This document shows, piece after piece, positions 1 to 5,888 of a DNA stretch of 5,975 bases. The notes below the pieces were generated by a model, which saw only the letters and a list, made by a program, of their open reading frames with translations, had not been told where the DNA came from and searched no databases. Position 1 is the stretch's first letter, and each line of letters opens with the position of its first letter. Both the position numbers and the translations under genes were made by a program. Source of the DNA: CAYRKQ01 sp964621845 (GTDB lineage: Bacteria; Patescibacteriota; Saccharimonadia; Saccharimonadales; UBA7683); contig CAZUOL010000037.1 of NCBI GenBank assembly GCA_964621845.1, positions 1 through 5,975 on the forward strand. The letters run 5' to 3'.

Positions 1-20
1 AGGCCTAAAATTGAACTCAT
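1..20 (-). CDS. Start of a gene cut by the window edge, possibly RuvX/YqgF Holliday junction resolvase
   Basis: An ATG at 20-18 overlaps the TGA stop of the upstream gene in an ATGA arrangement, and the frame stays open to the window edge, giving MSSILGL. RuvX/YqgF proteins, which are RNase H-fold nucleases, typically start with a short lead and then an I-L-G-L-D-x-G-T-K strand, so the visible residues fit that family. This is inference from seven residues: the catalytic Asp and everything after it lie outside the window. No clear Shine-Dalgarno site precedes the ATG, so translation would depend on coupling to the preceding gene. A gene start here is fairly likely; the family name is tentative. 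Confidence 0.45.
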
Positions 21-1675
21 TGGGCGGCAGTATTCTCGTCGACTTTTAGTACAATCGTGATTCGATCCGCCGAAGGAGTCTTGCTCGACCAGAATGGTGA
101 GATATTGATATCAACACTCTTTACACCTGGCAACCCCTGAATGTATGAACGAACTTCACCCACTTTTTTGTTGGCAACCTCCTGGGCCAATTGGCTGGTA
201 TCGTATTTTGGCCCATATTGACCAACTGCCTTCACCTTGTAAACCGCGGTGGTGCCATTTACTTTCACCTTTTTAAACTGTACCGCGGTGGTGCCATCTT
301 TATAGACCTGCTGCTGATCTTTATTATCCATTTTATCGGTAATAGAGGCTTCGTTCGCGGTTTTGAGATCTGCCTTCTTCACGCCAAGCATTGAGTAAGT
401 CACCTGAGCAGTGAGCTTCCCCTGGTTCGCTTCTTTCCCAACTGCTGGCTCGCTGGTAACACTATTTACTGTAGTGGTAAATGAATCTTCAAGTACTACC
501 GTATCTTCAGGGAACTGTTTTTTGAGCTGCTCTTTCTCCTCACTATTATCCTGCTTTTTCAGCTCAGCAGTCGCCTTATCAACATCGGATTGCGATACCA
601 CCGTTACTGTTTTATCTGTGCCCCCTGAGCTTGAACCATCGAAGCTTGCTGATACACCACCTGGTGCACCCGAAAGACTGCCCGATTCTCCATTGGCCTT
701 TGTGCCAGGATCGGATGCCACCACTGATACCGGCGCCCCTGTTGCATTCCCAAGCGTCATAGTCACGCTACTTTTTGTTATAAAAATGTAGCCATTACTA
801 CTCGTTAGCCTGGTACCCGCAGGAATACTCGTACCAAGAGCAGAAATTGAATCTGTTGCAAACATAACTGTACCCGTTGCCTTATCCCCAACATCCTTCT
901 TGCCCGTAGGGGTGAAATCTTGTGTCACCGTTTGATTATCGGTTTGCACCTCAGCCCGAAACACGTGATTGACAGGGTCAGACTCACCGGTATCTGTTAT
1001 TGTTGCTTGATAACTAATATCAACCGGGGTGGTTTCAGCACGAATAACAATTTCTGTTTTTGATTTAAACAGTACAAAAATGAGTACCACCACGAGCGCA
1101 ACACCGAGTGCGCCAAAAATGAACAGTTTTTTACGAAAACTGTTAAAGTTCGGCACCTTCTTGCCATCTTTCTTCGCGTTTTTATCAGCTTTTTTGCTCG
1201 CTGCATTGGCACTCTCTACATCACCATCTTTTTCTAGATCAGCAGCAAGTTCATCTGCGTCAACCTGCAACTCGTCATCTTTGTTCATGTCGTTGAGCGC
1301 AATTTTCGCACCGACCGCAGCTCCAGCCGCGCCTGCCGCTGCTGCACCAACCGCTTCAGTCGTATCGATAGCATCTTCTGCAGTTGCCGGTTGTTCATCA
1401 GATGGAATATAGGGCTTTGATTGCAAGTTATGCGCCACGTACATACCCAAACCACCCGCAAGCGCAAGAAGTGCACTGTTACTGGTAACAATAACTGGCT
1501 GCTTTTCTACTGATTTTGCAGCCCGATGTAAAAGTTTTAGGTTCACAGTGCTCTGAAGCACCGGGTTCCCCTTAGGGGGTACCAGCGCCACAATACTCGA
1601 GCTACTGTTCTTCAGCTTGTCGATGATAGCAGTGATATCATCCTCAACATCAATGTAAATTACGTCTTTCTTCAT
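17..1675 (-). CDS. Single-pass membrane protein with baseplate-J-like extracytoplasmic region
   Basis: A protein of 552 aa from the chosen start. Residues 1 to about 90 form a predicted cytoplasmic alpha/beta domain opening MKKDVIYIDVEDDITAII. I recall similar openings in Saccharibacteria proteins annotated as hypothetical or baseplate J/gp47. Residues about 95-180 are a low-complexity linker rich in Ala, Asp/Glu and Lys. A single transmembrane helix follows at about 184-203 (LFIFGALGVALVVVLIFVLF), preceded by Arg/Lys, so the N-terminus should be inside. The outer part has a baseplate-J-like stretch (IPAGT at about 284-288, then G-Y-I-F-I-T and a closing G-T-K-A-N), a Ser/Gly-rich loop at about 328-353, and a C-terminal strand pair around S-P-F-W. 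A longer frame from 1732 exists but would overlap the upstream gene by 47 bp. The ATG at 1675 lies 10 bp after the upstream stop, with TAGGT 8 nt ahead, and matches the family's usual N-terminus. No signal peptide or enzyme motif is seen. The function is unknown; a surface or envelope role is inferred. Confidence 0.85.
   Translation of the reverse strand: MKKDVIYIDVEDDITAIIDKLKNSSSSIVALVPPKGNPVLQSTVNLKLLHRAAKSVEKQPVIVTSNSALLALAGGLGMYVAHNLQSKPYIPSDEQPATAEDAIDTTEAVGAAAAGAAGAAVGAKIALNDMNKDDELQVDADELAADLEKDGDVESANAASKKADKNAKKDGKKVPNFNSFRKKLFIFGALGVALVVVLIFVLFKSKTEIVIRAETTPVDISYQATITDTGESDPVNHVFRAEVQTDNQTVTQDFTPTGKKDVGDKATGTVMFATDSISALGTSIPAGTRLTSSNGYIFITKSSVTMTLGNATGAPVSVVASDPGTKANGESGSLSGAPGGVSASFDGSSSGGTDKTVTVVSQSDVDKATAELKKQDNSEEKEQLKKQFPEDTVVLEDSFTTTVNSVTSEPAVGKEANQGKLTAQVTYSMLGVKKADLKTANEASITDKMDNKDQQQVYKDGTTAVQFKKVKVNGTTAVYKVKAVGQYGPKYDTSQLAQEVANKKVGEVRSYIQGLPGVKSVDINISPFWSSKTPSADRITIVLKVDENTAAQ
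243..297 (-). repeat. Two copies of a 16-bp direct repeat inside the baseplate-J-like gene
   Basis: ACCGCGGTGGTGCCAT occurs at 243-258 and again at 282-297 on the plus strand, spaced 39 bp, exactly 13 codons. It encodes G-T-T-A-V twice with identical codons for the shared part. The residues after each copy (Q-F-K-K-V-K-V and Y-K-V-K-A-V-G) are both Lys/Val-rich, which suggests a small internal duplication of a beta-hairpin unit in the outer domain. Confidence 0.7.
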
Positions 1676-1683
1676 GCCGCTAT

Positions 1684-1688
1684 ACCTA
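1684..1688 (-). promoter_or_regulatory. Shine-Dalgarno-like TAGGT supporting the ATG at 1675
   Basis: The minus strand reads TAGGT here, 8 nt before the ATG at 1675. It includes the TAG stop codon of the upstream ATPase gene, so ribosomes that terminate there are already on the initiation site. This favours the 552-aa start over the in-frame ATG at 1732 and suggests translational coupling. The match to the anti-Shine-Dalgarno sequence is short. Confidence 0.4.
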
Positions 1689-2996
1689 AATGCTGAGGAT
1701 CTTATTAAACTTTTCTTTGAGCCTGCTGGCACGACCCTCGCTACCTAATATGGTATCATATCCGACCCGCAACAAACCGAGCGCAGTGATGAGCGTATGA
1801 TCTTTGACTTCTCCGGTCTTGTCATTCATATCACTCACCTGATCAGGGCTGATGAGGCTAATTGTTGGCCGCTTTGTAAAGGGAAGTTCTTTATACCAAT
1901 CGCGTTCCTGCAAGGCGCTCGTCAACTGATGTAAGCTCGCGCCACCACCGCAAAGCAGTATACGTTTTGGAAGGTGATCGAGAGTGGTAAATTCGCTGAG
2001 TGCAAGCTCAACACCATCAAGCCACACGCTCAAGGTTTTTTCTATTGCCTTCAAGCTTTTGGCTTTCTGATTTCCATCAAGGTCGTTTTCTGACTGACCA
2101 AGCTGTAGTTTCATTTTTTCGGCCTCAGCAAAACTGATATCAAGCTCATTTTCAATGGTACGAGTAAAAGCGCGACCACCAATACCGAACATACGAGTCC
2201 CTTGTACGCCTCCATCGTCAACAACTGCAATATCGGTAGTACCGCCACCGACATCCACCAAAATTGCCGTGAACGAACTCGAGGCGTCAGCACCAATCAC
2301 ACTGCGCGAAACCGCAAAGGGTTCAGCAGCAACGGCAATTAAATCAAGATCAAGCTGAGTTGCGATACGCTCTAAAGCGCCGATATGCACCATGGGCGCA
2401 AAAGCGGTATAGAGCTGCATCGTAATTTCTTTGCCTTGAAACCCTACGGGGTTACTCACCTTGTAGGTATCGATGTGGATGGAAACAATGGCGCTGTTCA
2501 CCAACTTTACCTCAACATCCTTCTTGCCGGTTTCAAGCTCCAGCTGCTTTTGGGCGCGAGCTAACATTTTATCCTGGGCGCGTTCGATGATGAGCTCTAC
2601 CTCGGTAGCATCAAGTGGCTTTTCAGGATTTGGACGTCGATACTTTATGGTGGTGGTAATCCCCTTAACAAGTTCCCCCGCGATCCCTACCACTGCCTGA
2701 CGGGGGCTTGCGCCTGCCATTTCTTCAGCTTGTCGGAGCGCCTTTTCACAATTCGCCACTACGCCAGCAATATCTGAAACGGCACCAGATTGCATATCGC
2801 TCAGGGCCTGACGCGCCCGGCCAACACCAACTACCTCTAGCTCATCACCGTTGACCCGCGCAATCACTGCTTTTACAAATTCAGTACCGATATCTAGCCC
2901 TACCAACATCTTTTCATCTGTTTTTGTGGGTAACGCTTTTTTAACGGGGTTTATTTGTTTTAACTTTGAGAGTTTATCAAGCATACCTCTAAGCAT
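1686..2996 (-). CDS. FtsA/PilM-like actin-fold ATPase
   Basis: A 436-aa protein of the FtsA/PilM branch of the actin/Hsp70 superfamily. Visible motifs in order: phosphate-1 loop VGLDIGTEFVKAVIA (32-46), a 1C-type subdomain (about 100-225, including KVSNPVGFQGKEI), phosphate-2 loop ILVDVGGGTTDIAVVDDG (245-262), an FtsA-style AEAEKMKLQLG helix (290-300), and the adenosine loop LLCGGGASL (347-355). All nucleotide-binding motifs look intact. The C-terminal residues 422-436 form a possible amphipathic helix (hydrophobic at 426, 430, 433, 434 and 436) like the FtsA membrane-targeting helix. In the families, FtsA tethers FtsZ to the membrane and PilM binds PilN in type IV pilus machines; the 1C wording is closer to FtsA. 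No ftsZ is in the window, so this may be a paralogue rather than the division FtsA. The next gene downstream encodes a membrane protein 10 bp away. The start is uncertain: ATG 2996 (used here) or ATG 2984 (432 aa), which the promoter evidence favours. Confidence 0.85.
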   Translation of the reverse strand: MLRGMLDKLSKLKQINPVKKALPTKTDEKMLVGLDIGTEFVKAVIARVNGDELEVVGVGRARQALSDMQSGAVSDIAGVVANCEKALRQAEEMAGASPRQAVVGIAGELVKGITTTIKYRRPNPEKPLDATEVELIIERAQDKMLARAQKQLELETGKKDVEVKLVNSAIVSIHIDTYKVSNPVGFQGKEITMQLYTAFAPMVHIGALERIATQLDLDLIAVAAEPFAVSRSVIGADASSSFTAILVDVGGGTTDIAVVDDGGVQGTRMFGIGGRAFTRTIENELDISFAEAEKMKLQLGQSENDLDGNQKAKSLKAIEKTLSVWLDGVELALSEFTTLDHLPKRILLCGGGASLHQLTSALQERDWYKELPFTKRPTISLISPDQVSDMNDKTGEVKDHTLITALGLLRVGYDTILGSEGRASRLKEKFNKILSI

Positions 2997-3000
2997 TATA
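2995..3000 (-). promoter_or_regulatory. -10 box TATAAT overlapping the first ATG of the FtsA-like gene
   Basis: The minus strand carries a perfect TATAAT in the alaS/FtsA-like gap, overlapping the ATG at 2996-2994 (TATAATG). Six nucleotides downstream, transcription would start near A2988, excluding that ATG and leaving only AGGT before the ATG at 2984. The -35 region 17 nt upstream (TAGGCG) is poor, so this is a candidate only. Read-through from alaS is also likely. Confidence 0.4.
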
Positions 3001-3029
3001 CAACACGCTTACGGTTACGCCTACCTGAT

Positions 3030-4925
3030 TTACTGTAATACTGCCTTAATACGGCGCACACCAGCAGACGAAGCTTCTTCTTTTAGAATTTTGAACTTTT
3101 TACCTTCTTCAAAGAGCTGCAAGGTGTGATCAACGTGGGGTCCGCCACAGATTTCAAAGCTAAATGGTCTTTCGTCTCGGTCGGATTTTGGATCTTTCAT
3201 GCTATATACCTTCACCGTGTCGCCATACCGATCGCCAAACTGCCCGAGTGCCCCCAACGGCCCGGTAGCTTCTTCAGTTGGATATTCCTTCCAACTCACC
3301 TGCAGGTCTTTCGCAATCTCGCAGTTTACAATTTCTTCCACCTGATCAAGCTGCTCACGCGTTACTTTTTCAGGATGTGAAAAATCAAAACGCAGCCGCT
3401 CTTCAGTAATGTTAGAGCCACGCTGAATGACGTGATCACCAAGTACATCTCGGAGTGCTTGATACATTAAATGCGTAGCGGTGTGGTACTTTTTATGAAT
3501 TAATTGCTGACCGCCAAGCCCCCCCTTAAACGTACCCTTAGCTGCCGTTTTTGAGCGATCCCGCTGCGCCTGCATTAACGCATCGAACTCTTGTTTCCAG
3601 TTTTCTGAAACTGTTACATCACGCTTAAAAGCCTCCTCGACCGACAGCTCCAGTGGGAATCCATATGTATCGTACAGGGTGAATACTTCCGCACCTGTCA
3701 GGCCGTTTGCGGTTAGTTTTTCAAACTCGCGTATGCCCTTACGGAGGGTTTGGCGAAACACCTTTTCTTCACGAACCAATACCTCAATCACCTCGGCTTT
3801 GCTTTTTTCTACCTCAGGATAATCTGCCTCATAGAGGCCCGTAATAACGGGGACAATATCTTGTACGAAGTTTTGCTCTATACCAAGTTCAAACGCAAAA
3901 CGAATAGCACGGCGCAACAAGCGACGCATCACATAGCCCTGCTCTTTATTGCTTGGCTTGACCCCATCTACTGCCAAGAAGGTTGCTGCGCGTAGGTGGT
4001 CAGCAATAACCCGCATGCTTTCGGTATGACTTTCATATCCCTTGCCGCTCAGCTTTTCAAGCGATGCAATGATGGGCCACATTACACTAATTTTGAATAC
4101 ATCAGGGGAGTCAATCGCAGCAGCAGCAATACGTTCTAGGCCACCGCCAAAATCAACGTTTGGCTTCGCCAAGGGCTCAAAGCCCTCCTCCGTACGCTTG
4201 TACTGCATAAATACCTGATTGCCGATCTCCATAAACTGTCCTGAATCACTCGCAGGGTGCGCCTTGCCAAAGCTCGTATCATGATTTTGCGAACCAAAAT
4301 CATAAAACACCTCACTGTCTGGGCCGCAGGGGTCGCCAATAGGTGTTTTATCAAGACCGCCACCGCGTGACCACCAGTTTTCACCATCATCATAAAAGAA
4401 GATTCGCTCACCGGGATTTATGCCTCGTTTGTCGCCATCTTCCTGGCTGCCAATTTCAACAATCTTAGCTTCAATGCCTTTGCCTTCAAACAGTTCTTGC
4501 CATAGCTGAGCAGCCTCGTCATCGCGCGGGATACCGGCTTTTTCATCGCCTATAAAGCAGGTGACGTAGATTTTTTCTGGGTCCAAGCCCACTTCATCTA
4601 CCAAGAAGCTGAAAAACCACTTAATTTGCTCCTTTTTGAAGTAATCACCAAGGCTCCAGTTGCCAAGCATTTCAAAAAAGGTGGTATGCCGGTTATCACC
4701 CACATCTTCAATATCCATTGCTCGCAAACACGTTTGACTATTAACAAGTCGGGATCCAAGTGGGTGCTCTTCGCCCAATAGATACGGGATGAGCGGCTGC
4801 ATGCCCGAGCCGGTGAAGAGAGTGGTGGGGTCGTTGTACGGCACGAGCAGCGCACGAGGGATTTGCTTATGCCCGTTTTTTTCTAAGTAAGCGAGATACC
4901 TGTTTCTAATTTCTTGTGCATTCAT
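3030..4925 (-). CDS. alaS: Alanyl-tRNA synthetase, compact form lacking beta-barrel and C-Ala domains
   Basis: A class II synthetase that charges tRNA-Ala with alanine in the cytoplasm. It has 631 aa, against roughly 870-880 in typical bacteria. The aminoacylation core is clear: motif 1 region (LVPYNDPTTLFTGSGMQ, 27-43), motif 2 (NRHTTFFEMLGNWSLGDYFK, 78-97), NWWSRGGG (183-190), DPCGPDSEVFYDFG (198-211) and motif 3 (GGGLERIAAA, 260-269). By alignment from memory, the E. coli residues that read the G3:U70 pair (N303, D400) correspond to N326 and D419. The editing domain follows, with H481 and H485 in HTATH and C593 and H597 in CGGPH as metal ligands. Between about 455 and 477 only a short linker replaces the usual beta-barrel of about 95 residues (the T-P-F-Y-A-E-S-G-G-Q motif is absent). 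The protein ends just after AGVRRIKAVL, where the editing domain normally ends, so C-Ala is absent. Intact flanking frames argue against a frameshift. The start is well supported by N-terminal similarity. No Shine-Dalgarno site is seen. Confidence 0.97.
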   Translation of the reverse strand: MNAQEIRNRYLAYLEKNGHKQIPRALLVPYNDPTTLFTGSGMQPLIPYLLGEEHPLGSRLVNSQTCLRAMDIEDVGDNRHTTFFEMLGNWSLGDYFKKEQIKWFFSFLVDEVGLDPEKIYVTCFIGDEKAGIPRDDEAAQLWQELFEGKGIEAKIVEIGSQEDGDKRGINPGERIFFYDDGENWWSRGGGLDKTPIGDPCGPDSEVFYDFGSQNHDTSFGKAHPASDSGQFMEIGNQVFMQYKRTEEGFEPLAKPNVDFGGGLERIAAAAIDSPDVFKISVMWPIIASLEKLSGKGYESHTESMRVIADHLRAATFLAVDGVKPSNKEQGYVMRRLLRRAIRFAFELGIEQNFVQDIVPVITGLYEADYPEVEKSKAEVIEVLVREEKVFRQTLRKGIREFEKLTANGLTGAEVFTLYDTYGFPLELSVEEAFKRDVTVSENWKQEFDALMQAQRDRSKTAAKGTFKGGLGGQQLIHKKYHTATHLMYQALRDVLGDHVIQRGSNITEERLRFDFSHPEKVTREQLDQVEEIVNCEIAKDLQVSWKEYPTEEATGPLGALGQFGDRYGDTVKVYSMKDPKSDRDERPFSFEICGGPHVDHTLQLFEEGKKFKILKEEASSAGVRRIKAVLQ

Positions 4926-4931
4926 TTTATC

Positions 4932-4937
4932 TATTAT
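4932..4937 (+). promoter_or_regulatory. -10-like TATTAT for the transporter gene, first option
   Basis: TATTAT on the plus strand overlaps the alaS -10 box by five bases and lies 5 nt before the ATG at 4943. A start just inside or at that ATG would give a leaderless transcript. A shifted reading, TATAAC at 4935-4940, is also possible. No good -35 box is visible in the alaS coding sequence upstream. Confidence 0.3.
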
Positions 4938-4938
4938 A
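4933..4938 (-). promoter_or_regulatory. -10 box TATAAT for alaS, predicted near-leaderless
   Basis: On the minus strand a perfect TATAAT lies 7 nt before the alaS ATG (4925-4923). The expected transcription start is about 4926 or 4925, so the message would have at most one leader base. The -35 position 17 nt upstream reads TTATTT, a weak match. No GGAGG-like site precedes the ATG, which agrees with leaderless translation. Confidence 0.5.
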
Positions 4939-4942
4939 ACAG

Positions 4943-5806
4943 ATGGATTATACTAAAATAATGTTCGTTCTCGCTGCTTATTTATTTTACTTTTTGGCGG
5001 CAAGTGTTTCCCCCGTTCAGCGAAGGTGGCTCGCAGTTCATAAAGATGGGGGAGATCAAATAGCATTTTCTTTCCAAGTAATGTTCTGTACTGCTACCTT
5101 AGGGCTGATTTTGCCCCTGTTTGTTTCCCCTGAGTTTTCGGGAAGTGCACTAAAAATTTTCTTGCTTGCTCTCACGGCTGGTACCACCGGCGGTTGTTTT
5201 TTTATAAGTAACTATACGGCACAAAAATATGTAGACGCTGGAATTACGAGCATTATAAGCAATATTTACACCCCTGTGACAATTGTTATTGCAACACTAT
5301 TTTTAAACGAACGGCTACAGCCTGTTCAAATATTGGGGACTACGATCTTAATAGTCGCCATGGTTATTGTCTCGAAAAAACACCGTGTCGGCAGATTCAG
5401 ATTCGATAAATATTTCTGGCTAATGGTTATTGGTGGCATATGCCTTGGTATCTGCTTGAGCGCTGAACGTGCCCTAATGAAAACCACCGGCTTTACCACT
5501 GGAACGCTCGTTAGCTGGTGGTCTCAAGTGCTAATCCTTGGTATTGCTACCGTGATTTTTAAATCAAAAACAGCGTACAGCACAAACGATACGCTCATAA
5601 CGGGTGGTTTACGATTTCTGCAAGCGCTTTCATGGGTTGTATTACTACAAGTAGTCGGCAACTTGAGTGTGGTTTCAGCAGTAACAACCTTTAAGGTTGT
5701 GGTGATTTTCATTTTGGCGGCAGTTTTCTTAAAAGAAAAGGAAGATATGCCACGCAAAGTCATCGGCAGTGCCATTGCTATTGTTGGCTTGTTACTAATG
5801 AAGTAA
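4943..5806 (+). CDS. EamA-family (DMT superfamily) transporter
   Basis: A 287-aa integral membrane protein with about ten hydrophobic segments (roughly 6-20, 41-61, 68-90, 100-120, 127-144, 157-174, 187-206, 222-238, 243-263, 270-286), the usual size and topology of drug/metabolite transporters. Two EamA repeats are visible. The first ends with TPVTIVIATLFLNERL (110-125) and a G-x-x-x-I helix. The second ends with FKVVVIFILAAVFLKEKE (250-267) and the final helix IGSAIAIVGLLL. The acidic residue after transmembrane segments 4 and 9 (E123, E265) is typical of the family. The substrate cannot be read from sequence; family members export or import amino acids, nucleotide sugars and other small metabolites. 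It diverges from alaS across a 17-bp gap. No Shine-Dalgarno site precedes either ATG (4943 or 4961); the second would put the start right at transmembrane segment 1. Base composition looks more A/T-rich than alaS, which hydrophobic codons could explain. Confidence 0.88.
   Translation: MDYTKIMFVLAAYLFYFLAASVSPVQRRWLAVHKDGGDQIAFSFQVMFCTATLGLILPLFVSPEFSGSALKIFLLALTAGTTGGCFFISNYTAQKYVDAGITSIISNIYTPVTIVIATLFLNERLQPVQILGTTILIVAMVIVSKKHRVGRFRFDKYFWLMVIGGICLGICLSAERALMKTTGFTTGTLVSWWSQVLILGIATVIFKSKTAYSTNDTLITGGLRFLQALSWVVLLQVVGNLSVVSAVTTFKVVVIFILAAVFLKEKEDMPRKVIGSAIAIVGLLLMK
4949..4954 (+). promoter_or_regulatory. -10-like TATACT for the transporter gene, second option
   Basis: TATACT is followed by exactly six bases (AAAATA) and then the in-frame ATG at 4961, so the A of that ATG would be the first transcribed base. 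The region 17 bp upstream reads TTTATC, three of six matches to TTGACA. If this is the real promoter, the transporter starts at 4961 (281 aa) rather than 4943. Confidence 0.35.
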
Positions 5807-5809
5807 CAA
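5789..5809 (+). other. Perfect 7-bp hairpin over the transporter stop codon
   Basis: TTGTTAC (5789-5795) pairs fully with GTAACAA (5803-5809) around a 7-nt loop, TAATGAA. The TAA stop sits in the right arm. The stem has only two G/C pairs and no T-run follows on either strand, so this is not a standard terminator. It could slow 3' decay of the message or be chance. Confidence 0.3.
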
Positions 5810-5850
5810 CCCATCACCCTTTAAAAACCACTTGTGTACATCCTATTTTC

Positions 5851-5888
5851 GGTAACGGGGAGGACACGTTCACCAGATGATTATTTTT
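5851..5888 (+). terminator. Weak candidate terminator after the transporter
   Basis: GGTAACG (5851-5857) can pair with CGTT-C-ACC (5867-5874) with one bulged C, enclosing a 9-nt loop GGGAGGACA. A T-rich run, TTATTTTT at 5881-5888, follows after six bases. The distance from the stem and the bulge make this a poor rho-independent terminator, but it is the best candidate between the transporter and the window end. Confidence 0.2.

Noticed and set aside
411..791. Open frame of 126 codons on the plus strand
   Set aside because: Antisense shadow of the outer domain, Ser/Thr-rich with no recognisable domain.
1029..1412. Open frame of 127 codons on the plus strand inside the baseplate-J-like gene
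   Set aside because: It is antisense to the Ala/Asp/Lys-rich linker; the Ser/Ala-rich peptide is what the reverse complement of such codons gives. No ribosome site or family features are seen.
1562..1585. GC-rich inverted repeat around CCCCTTAGGGG
   Set aside because: It lies inside the coding sequence for V-P-P-K-G-N, has only four strong pairs around a 3-nt loop and no T-run, so codon constraint explains it.
1676..1732. N-terminal extension of 19 residues on the baseplate-J-like protein, starting at ATG 1732
   Set aside because: It would overlap the ATPase gene by 47 bp, and the extra residues read like an out-of-frame copy of that gene's end. The ATG at 1675 has a better-placed Shine-Dalgarno-like site and a family-like N-terminus.
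3030..3060. alaS as a broken gene truncated by frameshift
   Set aside because: The protein ends at the natural boundary of the editing domain, and only a 33-bp gap precedes the next gene, with no room for C-Ala remnants. The barrel loss also keeps frame.
4943..5806. Transporter gene as a recently transferred gene because of its A/T-richer look
   Set aside because: Hydrophobic residues favour T-rich codons, which can account for the difference. No flanking repeats, tRNA or mobile element is present.
5524..5817. Open frame of 97 codons on the minus strand under the transporter
   Set aside because: It lies opposite a clear EamA coding sequence, and its composition is that of a reverse-complemented membrane protein.
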